DNA of 41,016 nucleotides from an uncultured Collinsella sp. (lineage in GTDB: Bacteria > Actinomycetota > Coriobacteriia > Coriobacteriales > Coriobacteriaceae): NCBI GenBank assembly GCA_958403385.1, contig CATXXC010000021.1:1-41016 (forward strand), read 5' to 3'. Below the pieces are notes generated by a model that saw only the letters and a list, made by a program, of their open reading frames with translations, did no database searches and was not told the origin of the DNA. This document shows positions 16,374-23,774 of this stretch, in pieces. Position numbers and translations under genes: made by a program. Position 1 is the stretch's first letter; each line of letters starts with the position of its first letter.

Positions 16374-17837
16374 TTACTCGTCGTGCTTCTCCTCACGGCG
16401 TGCAGCAGCGCGTGCGTCGTGGATGCCCTTGATCGCGGCATGGCGAGCCGTTCGGGCATCATGGATGGCGTCGCGAGCCTCGGCGGTCGTCGCCTTGGCA
16501 GAGCGCAACTTGGCGGCCAGATCGGGGTTGGTTTCGGCGACCGCGGTAATCGCGGGGCCGTCGAGCTCCTCTTGCGTGGGCTCGGCCAAAAAGTCGATAG
16601 CATACTGGGCGGCCACCATGGAGCCCTTTGCCAGCACGGTCTCGTCGATCTTGTAGAAGCAGGAATGTTGGGCGTACGTGGCGCCAATCTTGGGGTTGCG
16701 CGTACCTACAAAGGCGAGCACGCCCGGTACGCGACGCAGGTACTCCGAAAAATCCTCGCCCGAAAGCGTGCCGCGATAATGGCCTTGGCCGGCGGGGCCC
16801 AGACACTTAATTACAGCCTGACGGCAGCGCTCGCTCGAGGCCGCGTCGTTTTCGACCTTGTAGTTGGCGATGGTGTAGTCGGTGAGCTCTGCCTCGGCGC
16901 CCAAGGCGGCCGCGGTATGCTCCACGATGCGGCGCATGAGCTCCGGCATTTCCTCGTGGGTCGAATCGCCGTAGGTGCGCACCGTGCCGGCGAGGTAGGC
17001 CGTGCCGGCGATAACGTTGCGCGCGGTGCCGCCGTGCAGCTCGCCGACGGTGATGACAGCCGGCTCGTAGGGGCTGATTTCGCGCGAGACGATGGTCTGC
17101 AGGGCGTTGACAATCTCGGCGGCAACCATGACGGCGTCGTGACCTCGCTGGGGCATGGCGCCATGGCACGAGGTGCCGCGGACATCGATGCGGAACCAGT
17201 CGGTATTGGCCATGCGCGGACCGGGCTCGCAGCTTACAGTGCCGGCGTCAACCTCGCTCCAGATATGCGCGGCGTAGGCACCATCGACGCCGTCGAGCAC
17301 GCCCGTGCCGATCATGAGCTTGGCGCCCTGGCCGTTTTCCTCGCTGGGCTGGAAGACGATGCGGACTTCGCCGTGGATGTCGTCGGTCATATGGCGCAGG
17401 ATCTGCAGCGTTCCGAGCATCATGGCGATATGGCAGTCGTGGCCGCAGGCGTGCATGCAGCCCTCGTTGACGCTGGCGAACTCCTCGCCGGTCTGCTCGG
17501 TGACGGGCAGGGCGTCGATGTCGGCGCGCAGCAGGATGCGGCGGCGTGGCGTGCCGTCCTCGCGGTAGGCATCCGGCGCGGTGCCGCGAAGCGTTGCCAC
17601 CAGGCCCGTCTTAAGGGGACGCTCGTAGGGGATATTCATGGCGTCGAGCTGGTTGGCGATGTCGGAGGTCGTGCGCTCCTCGGCGAGGCTCAGCTCCGGG
17701 TGCTTATGGAAGTGCCGGCGCTGCTTGATGATATATGGTTCAAACTCGGTAGCGATATCTTGGATGGCCGCGGTGACGTCGTCAGCCGCGCGAGCCTCGG
17801 TCGCCGCCATAATCTGCTGTGCCTTGGTCTTCGTCAT
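16374..17837 (-). CDS. M20 family amidohydrolase/peptidase
   Basis: A 487-residue cytoplasmic metalloenzyme of the M20D amidohydrolase family, which cleaves N-acyl or amide bonds of amino-acid derivatives. Visible motifs are CMHACGHDCHIAMMLG (the Cys131-x-His133 and His136 metal-site region) and the QPSEENGQGAK motif with paired glutamates 166-167. The dimerisation domain follows, with NTDWFRIDVRGTSCHGAMPQ. I chose the ATG at 17837, eight bases downstream of AAGGAGC; the frame stays open far upstream, but that part is the neighbouring divergent gene's antisense. The last ~60 residues are an Ala/Arg/Glu-rich helix not typical of the family. Substrate is unknown. Confidence 0.85.
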   Translation of the reverse strand: MTKTKAQQIMAATEARAADDVTAAIQDIATEFEPYIIKQRRHFHKHPELSLAEERTTSDIANQLDAMNIPYERPLKTGLVATLRGTAPDAYREDGTPRRRILLRADIDALPVTEQTGEEFASVNEGCMHACGHDCHIAMMLGTLQILRHMTDDIHGEVRIVFQPSEENGQGAKLMIGTGVLDGVDGAYAAHIWSEVDAGTVSCEPGPRMANTDWFRIDVRGTSCHGAMPQRGHDAVMVAAEIVNALQTIVSREISPYEPAVITVGELHGGTARNVIAGTAYLAGTVRTYGDSTHEEMPELMRRIVEHTAAALGAEAELTDYTIANYKVENDAASSERCRQAVIKCLGPAGQGHYRGTLSGEDFSEYLRRVPGVLAFVGTRNPKIGATYAQHSCFYKIDETVLAKGSMVAAQYAIDFLAEPTQEELDGPAITAVAETNPDLAAKLRSAKATTAEARDAIHDARTARHAAIKGIHDARAAARREEKHDE

Positions 17838-17999
17838 GGTCGATTTGCTCCTTGCTGGGTTGATCGCAAAATCGTACAGGCTCTCTCCAGTATGCCACCT
17901 GCCGCTAGGGCTGGTAAAGTTGCCGTTTGCCGCTTGGGGTTTTGTTACAAGGGCGGGGGAGTACACTCGGGGGTGTTGAATTTCCTGCCAGAGATGGGG

Positions 18000-19643
18000 A
18001 TGCCCATGCAACATATCGATCGGATTATCCGCTCCAAGAACGTCTTTACCGCGCAAGACGGCATCGATACCACCCGCGAGCTGGCGATTGCCATCGCAGG
18101 CGACCGTATCGTCGCAGTCGGTGCGCCCGATGACGTGATCGCCGCCGCTCCTGCCGCTACGTCGGTTATCGACTACGGCGAGCAGTTTGTCTGCCCCGGT
18201 TTCCATGACGCTCATCTGCACTTCTTCCATACCTCGGTCGGTTCCTCGCCGTACATGCTCATGGATATGGGCACGTCCGAGGCGGCGCTGGTGCAACATG
18301 CGCTCGAGTTTTCCCAGGACCTGCCCGACGACGCTTGGGTTGTGACGCAGGGCTGGCGCGACTACCGTTGGGACCCGCCCGAGCATCCTACCAAGGCGTC
18401 GCTCGATGTGGCATTCCCCGATCGTCCCTGTGTTATGTATTCGGGCGACGGGCACACGCTGTGGCTCAACAGCCGCGCACTCGATGCACTCGGCGTCACG
18501 CGCGACAGCGAGCCACCAGCGGGCGGTAGCTACGACAAGGACGCAAACGGCGAGCTCACGGGTATTGCTCACGAGGCGGCTGCCATGCAGCTGCTACCGC
18601 GCTGCCTTGAGTGGCTGGGCGAGGATCGCATCGCAAGCGCTTACGCCGATCAAATGAGGCGGATGGCCGAGCAGGGCATCACCTCGATATGCGATATGTC
18701 GCTCATGCCCATGCCGGGCTGCGATTTTATCCGCGACGACGTCTACGACAAACTGCAGGCAGCCGGCAAGTTGGGCATCCGAGCCCATTTGTTTCCCACG
18801 CTGCTGGATGACCAATCGCGCTTGGAAGAGCTGCAGGTACGTTACGCGAACAACGTGCTGCTTTCGGCGCCAGGCTTTAAGCAGTTCTTCGACGGCGTGT
18901 CGAGCGAACACACGGCCTATCTCACCGAGCCCTATACCAACCCGCGCTTCCCGGGCGATCAAGGTCGCCTGACGGTTCCTGCCGAGCGCATGCGCAAGCT
19001 GGTTCTGGCGGCCGCGGAGCGCGGCCATACCGTGCGCATCCACGTCATCGGCGACGGTGCGATTCATGCCGCGCTCGATATCTTTGAGGAGGCCTCCGAC
19101 CTGTACGGCCTGCCCCAGCACGGCCATAACACGCTCGAGCACCTGGAGAACCTCTTGCCCGAGGACATCGATCGTCTACGCAAGCTTAACGTCGTTGCCT
19201 CGAGCCAGCCCTGTCACATTACACTCGACCCGGGCGGCCCCGAGCGCGATCTGGGCCTGGAACGCAGCCGCATCATGTGGCCGTTTGCGACCTATAAGCA
19301 GCGCGGCATCCGCCAAGCCTTCGGCACCGATAGCCCCATCACAGCTGTTACAAGCATGAACGTGCTCTACACGGCTATCACGCGCCAGGATCCCAAAAGC
19401 CACTGGCCCGAGGGCGGCTGGTTACCGAGCGAGCGCATCGATGCAGCAACAGCCCTGCGCAACTACACCCTGGGCAGCGCCTATGCAGCGGGCGACGAGC
19501 AAAACCTCGGCAGCTTGGAGCCCGGCAAGTATGCCGACCTGGTAGTCCTGGACCAAAACCCGCTCACCATCGACCCCCAAGAGCTCCAGGCTACCAAGGT
19601 TCAGACCACCTACCTGGCAGGTAACTTGATTTACGAGCGCTAA
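18000..19643 (+). CDS. YtcJ-like metal-dependent amidohydrolase
   Basis: A 547-residue protein of the YtcJ/AepA branch of the amidohydrolase superfamily, which hydrolyses amide or similar bonds in unknown small substrates. It has the metal-binding HxH in FHDAHLHF (His72, His74), EHTAYLTEPY and HVIGDGAIHAALDIFEE in the barrel, late FGTDSPITAVTSMNVLYTA, and a C-terminal composite strand ending in GKYADLVVLDQNPL. The start is uncertain: ATGs at 17994, 18000 and 18006 are in frame; I take 18000, six bases after an AGAG-type site. The gene diverges from the M20 amidohydrolase, so the two may act on related metabolites (inference). Confidence 0.83.
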   Translation: MPMQHIDRIIRSKNVFTAQDGIDTTRELAIAIAGDRIVAVGAPDDVIAAAPAATSVIDYGEQFVCPGFHDAHLHFFHTSVGSSPYMLMDMGTSEAALVQHALEFSQDLPDDAWVVTQGWRDYRWDPPEHPTKASLDVAFPDRPCVMYSGDGHTLWLNSRALDALGVTRDSEPPAGGSYDKDANGELTGIAHEAAAMQLLPRCLEWLGEDRIASAYADQMRRMAEQGITSICDMSLMPMPGCDFIRDDVYDKLQAAGKLGIRAHLFPTLLDDQSRLEELQVRYANNVLLSAPGFKQFFDGVSSEHTAYLTEPYTNPRFPGDQGRLTVPAERMRKLVLAAAERGHTVRIHVIGDGAIHAALDIFEEASDLYGLPQHGHNTLEHLENLLPEDIDRLRKLNVVASSQPCHITLDPGGPERDLGLERSRIMWPFATYKQRGIRQAFGTDSPITAVTSMNVLYTAITRQDPKSHWPEGGWLPSERIDAATALRNYTLGSAYAAGDEQNLGSLEPGKYADLVVLDQNPLTIDPQELQATKVQTTYLAGNLIYER

Positions 19644-19665
19644 GTATTCATGCCGTACCGTTAAG

Positions 19666-19716
19666 CGCGGCTCGGGCAGCCTTTTTGGGATAGCGCTCGA
19701 GCCGCGTTTGCGTTTT
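19666..19716 (+). terminator. Terminator after the YtcJ-like gene
   Basis: CGCGGCTCG (19666-19674) pairs with CGAGCCGCG (19698-19706), followed by TTTGCGTTTT. Confidence 0.75.
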
Positions 19717-19898
19717 GGTGGGGATCCGCCATGAGCGTCCCTGCTCTGTTGGATTTGGGTGCGGGGCGGAGGTGCTGCTGCCCCGCGCTCAATTTGGACA
19801 CCAGCAATGCTATCTCTTGGTGTTTTGCATACTTCCCATTACAGATTGCATAAAAAGGCTGGGATGTCCTTCCTGATCCTGATGTACCCCCGCCCGTG

Positions 19899-20136
19899 CC
19901 GTGCAAAAAACGGAGTATTCAGCACCGCGAGCTCTGCCGGTGCCGCTGCGGCTGAGTAACGTTGCGGAGATTGACGTCATTTTGGGCTCCGGTACGGCGC
20001 GAAGCATGCCTTTTTGTCCTGGCGGGGTTTGCCTGCCGACTCAAATCGCCGGTCGAAGGCGTCCTTGGGACCAATATGGTGTGTCCGGCGTGTATGCAGC
20101 CGTCCTGGCTTGCTGAATACTCCCAAAAATGCACGG
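19899..20136. repeat. Foldback element A: 26-bp imperfect inverted ends
   Basis: The left end holds CCGTGCA at 19899-19905 and GGAGTATTCAGCA at 19912-19924. The right end holds TGCTGAATACTCC at 20111-20123 and TGCACGG at 20130-20136. They are inverted copies; the 13-bp core and 7-bp flank match, with six unmatched bases between them. The 186-bp interior has no recognised gene. MITE-like in layout; identity unknown. Confidence 0.5.
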
Positions 20137-20205
20137 TGCTCCCCAGGGGACCCGTGCACGCAACGAAAACCATGCCCATGTCGCTATCCGCATCGCCATT
20201 TTGCT

Positions 20206-20433
20206 GCACTGACTTTTCTGAATGCCGGGCTCGAATTAGTTAACCTGCCTCCCGTGTGGCTCCGGAGGGGCGGGGCATAAGGTTTATCGCGAGTTCCGCA
20301 CGAGCCGAAAGCCGCTTAATGTGGCCTTCGTGCGAGCAGGACTGCCCGAGCAGGAAACCTTATGCCCCGCCCCTCCGGAGCCACACGGGAGCCACCGCTA
20401 AGTTATCCCCCGGCATTCAGAAAATCTAAGTGC
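20206..20433. repeat. Foldback element B: nested palindromes upstream of groESL
   Basis: Outer inverted ends TTTTCTGAATGCCGGG (20214-20229) and CCCGGCATTCAGAAAA (20409-20424) match perfectly over 16 bp, with GCACT/AGTGC at the tips (20206 and 20429). Nested inside, 20249-20285 and 20355-20391 are perfect 37-bp inverted copies. The centre carries a CGCACGA/TCGTGCG stem (20297-20303/20328-20334). The RNA or DNA could form a very stable cruciform or long hairpin. Confidence 0.75.
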
Positions 20434-20561
20434 CAAAAAATAAGATTTTTTGACTCCGTGTTGTATAACCCGCCATTCGTGGGTACCATTCAACGCGTAC
20501 GCAAACAAAAAGGGTTAATTCGCGTGGTATAACCGCGCGGCCCAAAAAGGAGGAGACAAGC

Positions 20562-20855
20562 ATGTCGTCTTTGAAGCCGCTTGCAGATCGTGTTCTGGTC
20601 AAGCCCGACGAGGCCGAGCAGAAGACCGCTTCTGGTCTGTATATCGCCAGCAACGCTCAGGAGAAGCCGCAGCGCGGCACCATCGTTGCCGTGGGCGCCG
20701 GCAAGGTCAACGACAAGGGTGAGCGCATCCCCATGGACGTCAAGGTCGGTGACGTTGTCATCTACGGTAAGTTCGGTGGCAACGAGGTCAAGGTCGACGG
20801 CGAGAAGTATCTGCTGATGCGCGCCGACGACATCTACGCTGTCGTCGAGGCCTAG
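20562..20855 (+). CDS. groES: Co-chaperonin GroES
   Basis: The 97-residue lid of the GroEL folding chamber. It begins with LKPLADRVLVKPDE and contains the mobile-loop region EQKTASGLYIASNAQEKPQ, plus the glycine-rich YGKFGGNEVKVDGEKYLLM. Length equals the family norm. The ribosome site AAAAAGGAGGAGA is very strong. It is 96 bp upstream of groEL, and I expect a single operon. I looked for CIRCE or HAIR operators in the preceding 170 bp and did not see one. Confidence 0.97.
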   Translation: MSSLKPLADRVLVKPDEAEQKTASGLYIASNAQEKPQRGTIVAVGAGKVNDKGERIPMDVKVGDVVIYGKFGGNEVKVDGEKYLLMRADDIYAVVEA

Positions 20856-20951
20856 TCTCGTCAGAATCTCTGATTCGTCTTTGAACGCGTCCGCCGCATA
20901 GGACTCGGAAGCGGCGACGCGAGTCACATTTCTTTTGGAGGATTACCTACC

Positions 20952-22589
20952 ATGGCAAAGAACATTACGTTCAACACCGATGCCCGCGCTAAGCTCGCCA
21001 AGGGCGTCAACACTCTGGCCGACGCCGTTACCGTCACCATGGGCCCCAAGGGTCGCTACGTTGCGCTGCAGCGCACGTTCGGTGCCCCGACCATCACCAA
21101 CGACGGCGTTTCCGTCGCCAAGGAGATCGAGCTCGAGGACAACATCGAGAACATGGGCGCTCAGCTGGTGAAGGAGGTCGCCACCAAGACCAACGACACC
21201 GTGGGTGACGGCACCACCACCGCAACTCTGCTCGCTCAGGCCATCGTCAACGACGGTCTGCGCAACGTCGCCGCTGGCGCCAACCCGCTGGCCATCCGTC
21301 GCGGCATCGACAAGGCCGTCAACGCCGCCGTCGCCGAGATGAAGAAGCAGGCTAAGCCGGTCGAGACCAAGGAGCAGATTGCTTCCGTCGGCACCATCTC
21401 TGCCGGTGACCCCGAGGTCGGCGAGAAGATCGCCGAGGCCATGGAGGTCGTGGGCAAGGACGGCGTCATCACCGTCGAGGATTCCCAGACGTTCGACATC
21501 ACCATCGACACCGTCGAGGGCATGCAGTTCGACAAGGGCTATGTCTCCGCTTACTTCGTCACGGATAACGACCGCATGGAGGCCGTGATGAAGGATCCGT
21601 ACATCCTCATCACCGACCAGAAGATCTCCAGCGTTCAGGACATCATGCCCGTTCTCGAGGCTGTCCAGCGCGCTGGCCGTGGCCTGCTCATCATCGCTGA
21701 GGACATCGACGGCGAAGCTCTGCCTACCCTGGTCCTCAACAAGATCCGTGGCGCCCTCAACGTCTGCGCCGTCAAGGCCCCGGGCTACGGCGATCGCCGC
21801 AAGCGCATTCTCGAGGACATCGCCGTCCTCACCGGTGGCCAGGCTGCCCTGGACGAGTTGGGCGTGAAGGTCGCTGACATCACCGCCGATATGCTCGGTA
21901 CCGCTAAGTCCGTCACCATCTCTAAGGACAACACCGTCGTCGTCGGCGGCGCTGGCTCCAAGGAGGCCATCGACGCCCGTATCGCTCAGATTAAGGGCGA
22001 GATGGAGAACACCACCTCTGACTTCGACCGTGAGAAGCTCCAGGAGCGCCTGGCCAAGCTCTCCGGTGGCGTTGCCGTCATCAAGGTCGGCGCTGCTACC
22101 GAGTCCGAGCTCAAGGAGATCAAACATCGCGTCGAGGACGCCCTGCAGGCCACCCGCGCTGCTGTCGAGGAGGGCATTGTCGCTGGCGGCGGCGTCGCCT
22201 TCATGGACGCTGCTCCTGCGCTCGATGCCGTCGAGATCGATGACCCCGAGGAGAAGATCGGCGTCGACATCGTCAAGAAGGCTCTGACCGCTCCGGTCGC
22301 CACCATCGCCAAGAACGCTGGCTTTGAGGGCGCTGTCGTGGTCGACAAGGTCGCCGAGCTGCCCGCCGGCCAGGGTCTCAACTCTGCCAACGGCGAGTGG
22401 GGCGACATGATCGAGATGGGCGTCCTCGACCCCGTCAAGGTCAGCCGCGTCACCCTGCAGAACGCTGCTTCTGTCGCCAGCCTGATCCTCATCACCGAGG
22501 CCACCGTCTCCGATGTGCCCAAGAACACTCAGCTTGAGGACGCAATCGCTGCTGCTACCGCTGGTCAGCAGGGCGGCGGTATGTACTAA
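20952..22589 (+). CDS. groEL: Chaperonin GroEL
   Basis: ATP-driven 60-kDa chaperonin, 545 residues, folding proteins in its cavity with GroES. The ATP-site motifs TMGPKGRYV and VGDGTTTATLLAQA are intact, as are AAVEEGIVAGGGVA and the conserved apical segment. The C-terminal tail ends in GGGMY rather than a long Gly-Met repeat. GGAGG stands before the ATG. The gene uses almost only the preferred codons (ACC, GTC, AAG), as expected for a highly expressed gene. A large palindrome starts 27 bp past the stop. Antisense to this gene runs a long open frame that I attribute to codon bias. Confidence 0.97.
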   Translation: MAKNITFNTDARAKLAKGVNTLADAVTVTMGPKGRYVALQRTFGAPTITNDGVSVAKEIELEDNIENMGAQLVKEVATKTNDTVGDGTTTATLLAQAIVNDGLRNVAAGANPLAIRRGIDKAVNAAVAEMKKQAKPVETKEQIASVGTISAGDPEVGEKIAEAMEVVGKDGVITVEDSQTFDITIDTVEGMQFDKGYVSAYFVTDNDRMEAVMKDPYILITDQKISSVQDIMPVLEAVQRAGRGLLIIAEDIDGEALPTLVLNKIRGALNVCAVKAPGYGDRRKRILEDIAVLTGGQAALDELGVKVADITADMLGTAKSVTISKDNTVVVGGAGSKEAIDARIAQIKGEMENTTSDFDREKLQERLAKLSGGVAVIKVGAATESELKEIKHRVEDALQATRAAVEEGIVAGGGVAFMDAAPALDAVEIDDPEEKIGVDIVKKALTAPVATIAKNAGFEGAVVVDKVAELPAGQGLNSANGEWGDMIEMGVLDPVKVSRVTLQNAASVASLILITEATVSDVPKNTQLEDAIAAATAGQQGGGMY

Positions 22590-22615
22590 GGCCGACAAGG
22601 TCTAGAACTCCCACC

Positions 22616-22760
22616 GGGGATCCGGGGGCGTGACGGGGGTTTCTCTCCGGAACGTCCTCGGACATGCAAAGAGGCTCCGCATCGCGCTTCGCGCTGCGGA
22701 GCCTCTTTGCGTCCTGCGGAATGTTCCGGAGAGAAACCCCCGTCACGCCCCCGGATCCCC
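22616..22760. repeat. Giant hairpin downstream of groEL (foldback element C)
   Basis: Perfect 38-bp inverted copies lie at 22616-22653 and 22723-22760. In the centre, GCAAAGAGGCTCCGCA (22666-22681) pairs perfectly with TGCGGAGCCTCTTTGC (22695-22710), with GCGC-TTC-GCGC at its tip. Small hairpins (GTCC-TC-GGAC at 22654-22663, TCC-TGC-GGA near 22712-22720) flank it. The inner stem may serve as a two-way terminator. Its span (145 bp) nearly equals that of the inner palindrome of element B (143 bp). Confidence 0.85.
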
Positions 22761-22952
22761 TACGTTCACGGCCTTGAGGTCGGCGGGCGGAAAAAGACGT
22801 GGTTGTTGGGGAGACATGTCCCGGTTGCTGTTTCGCGCTTTGCGCGAAAGGCGCATCACTTTGGCGTGGACGGAGAACGTGGTCGTCGCGTTAACTTGTC
22901 CCGGGCGTATTTCTGGAGCGTTTCCCCCACCATAAATTACCCTCGGCATACT
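22761..22952 (+). other. Gene-free stretch with imperfect direct repeats before the riboswitch promoter
   Basis: No gene is apparent. Two 28-bp imperfect direct repeats start at 22797 and 22877, both opening with ACGTGGT and closing with TGTCCCGG. Between them TTTCGCGC-TTT-GCGCGAAA (22831-22849) forms a hairpin. Confidence 0.5.
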
Positions 22953-22980
22953 TGCGCGAAAGCCTACTGGTGCTACACTT
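22953..22980 (+). promoter_or_regulatory. Promoter of the FMN-riboswitch operon
   Basis: TTGCGC (22953-22958) and TACACT (22975-22980), 16 bp apart, predict a start near 22987, just before the riboswitch aptamer. Confidence 0.6.
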
Positions 22981-22989
22981 GCAATTGCT

Positions 22990-23170
22990 GTTTCAGGGCG
23001 GGGTGGAATTCCCCACTGGCGGTAAATCGGGCGGTGCCAAAGGGGTGCCGTGGCGCAGGCGAGGTGCCTGCGACCGAGCCGATGAGTCCGCGACCCGTGC
23101 GTGTGTTGGTTCGCATGCCGGCTGAACTGGTGAGATCCCAGTACCAACGGTTAGAGTCCGGATGAAAGAG
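22990..23170 (+). promoter_or_regulatory. FMN riboswitch (RFN element)
   Basis: The conserved RFN sequence blocks are present: AGGGCGGGGTGGAATTCCCC at the 5' side, CACTGGCGGTAAAT, a GATGAGTCCGCGACCC arm, then CTGGTGAGATCCCAGTACC, AACGGTTAGAGTCCGG and the closing GATGAAAGA. The P1 stem TTTCA (22991-22995) pairs with TGAAA (23163-23167). The aptamer ends about 14 bases before the ribU start, with no terminator between, so it probably controls translation by hiding the AGGCAGG ribosome site. High FMN would then lower riboflavin import. Confidence 0.95.
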
Positions 23171-23183
23171 GCAGGTGATCTTA

Positions 23184-23774
23184 ATGTCTGAACAGTCGCA
23201 GCATATCCATTTTGAGAACACGAATAGGTGGAGCACCAAACAGCTCGTTACCATGGCGCTGATGTGCGCCTTGGGTGCCCTGTTTATGTACGTGCAGCTG
23301 CCCATCCTTCCTTCGGCGCCGTTTTTGACGTATGACCCGTCGCTGGTGCCGGCGATGGTGTGCGGGTTTGCGTATGGTCCTGGCGCCGGCACTGCTGTTG
23401 CCGCTATGGCTATCGTTATCCATGCGCTCACCACGGGTGACTGGGTCGGCGCGCTTATGAACCTGGTTGCCACGCTGGGCTACATTCTGCCTGCGGCTAT
23501 CGTCTATCAGAAGATGCATACCTATAAGGGTGCCGTGATTGGCCTGGTGCTCGGCGTTATTGCCGCTACGGCGTTGTCTATGGTCGCAAACCTTACCATT
23601 GGCGTATGGTTCTGGTATGGCTCGGTCGATGTGATCGCCCCGCTCATGATTCCTGCCGTGCTGCCGTTCAACCTTATCAAGACCGTGCTTAACTCGGTGT
23701 TGACACTGGCGGTGTATAAAGCGGTCTCCAACCTCATCACGCCTAAAAAGGACCAGGTCAAAGGCCGCGCATGA
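23184..23774 (+). CDS. ribU: Riboflavin ECF transporter S component
   Basis: The substrate-binding membrane subunit of an energy-coupling-factor transporter, 196 residues, with about six helices. It contains the S-component sequence QLPILPSAPFLTYDPSLVPAM, and GPGAGTAVAAMAIVIHALTTG, characteristic of RibU-type proteins. The FMN riboswitch directly upstream supports riboflavin as substrate. I take the ATG at 23184, after a GGTGA-type site; a GTG nine bases earlier is in frame. The stop overlaps the start of the fused ATPase gene (ATGA), so translation is coupled. Confidence 0.9.
   Translation: MSEQSQHIHFENTNRWSTKQLVTMALMCALGALFMYVQLPILPSAPFLTYDPSLVPAMVCGFAYGPGAGTAVAAMAIVIHALTTGDWVGALMNLVATLGYILPAAIVYQKMHTYKGAVIGLVLGVIAATALSMVANLTIGVWFWYGSVDVIAPLMIPAVLPFNLIKTVLNSVLTLAVYKAVSNLITPKKDQVKGRA

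Larger units (their letters stand above)
19717..20561. other. Gene-free stretch between the YtcJ-like gene and groES
   Basis: About 840 bp with no credible gene: open frames of 60-96 codons exist on both strands but have no ribosome sites or recognisable product. It holds two inverted-repeat elements (19899-20136 and 20206-20433). From 20434 to groES there is an AAAAAAT/ATTTTTT palindrome (20435-20452) and two TATAACC motifs (20464 and 20528). Confidence 0.6.

Noticed and set aside
16290..17993. Long N-terminal extension of the YtcJ-like frame
   Set aside because: It lies antisense to the M20 gene, adds about 570 non-homologous residues, and contains the M20 ribosome site.
17838..18572. N-terminal extension of the M20 frame on the minus strand
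   Set aside because: Antisense to the YtcJ-like gene; the ATG at 17837 has a clear AAGGAG and family-like N-terminus.
19740..20243. Small frames of 62-96 codons on both strands in the gap before groES
   Set aside because: No ribosome sites, no recognisable product; they cross inverted repeats.
20943..22598. 551-codon open frame antisense to groEL
   Set aside because: Strong GC-third-position codon bias of groEL leaves the antisense frame open; no ribosome site or recognisable product.
22555..22935. Small frames with similar starts on both strands (MTGVSLRN...)
   Set aside because: Similarity of the two strands is a consequence of the palindrome at 22616-22760.
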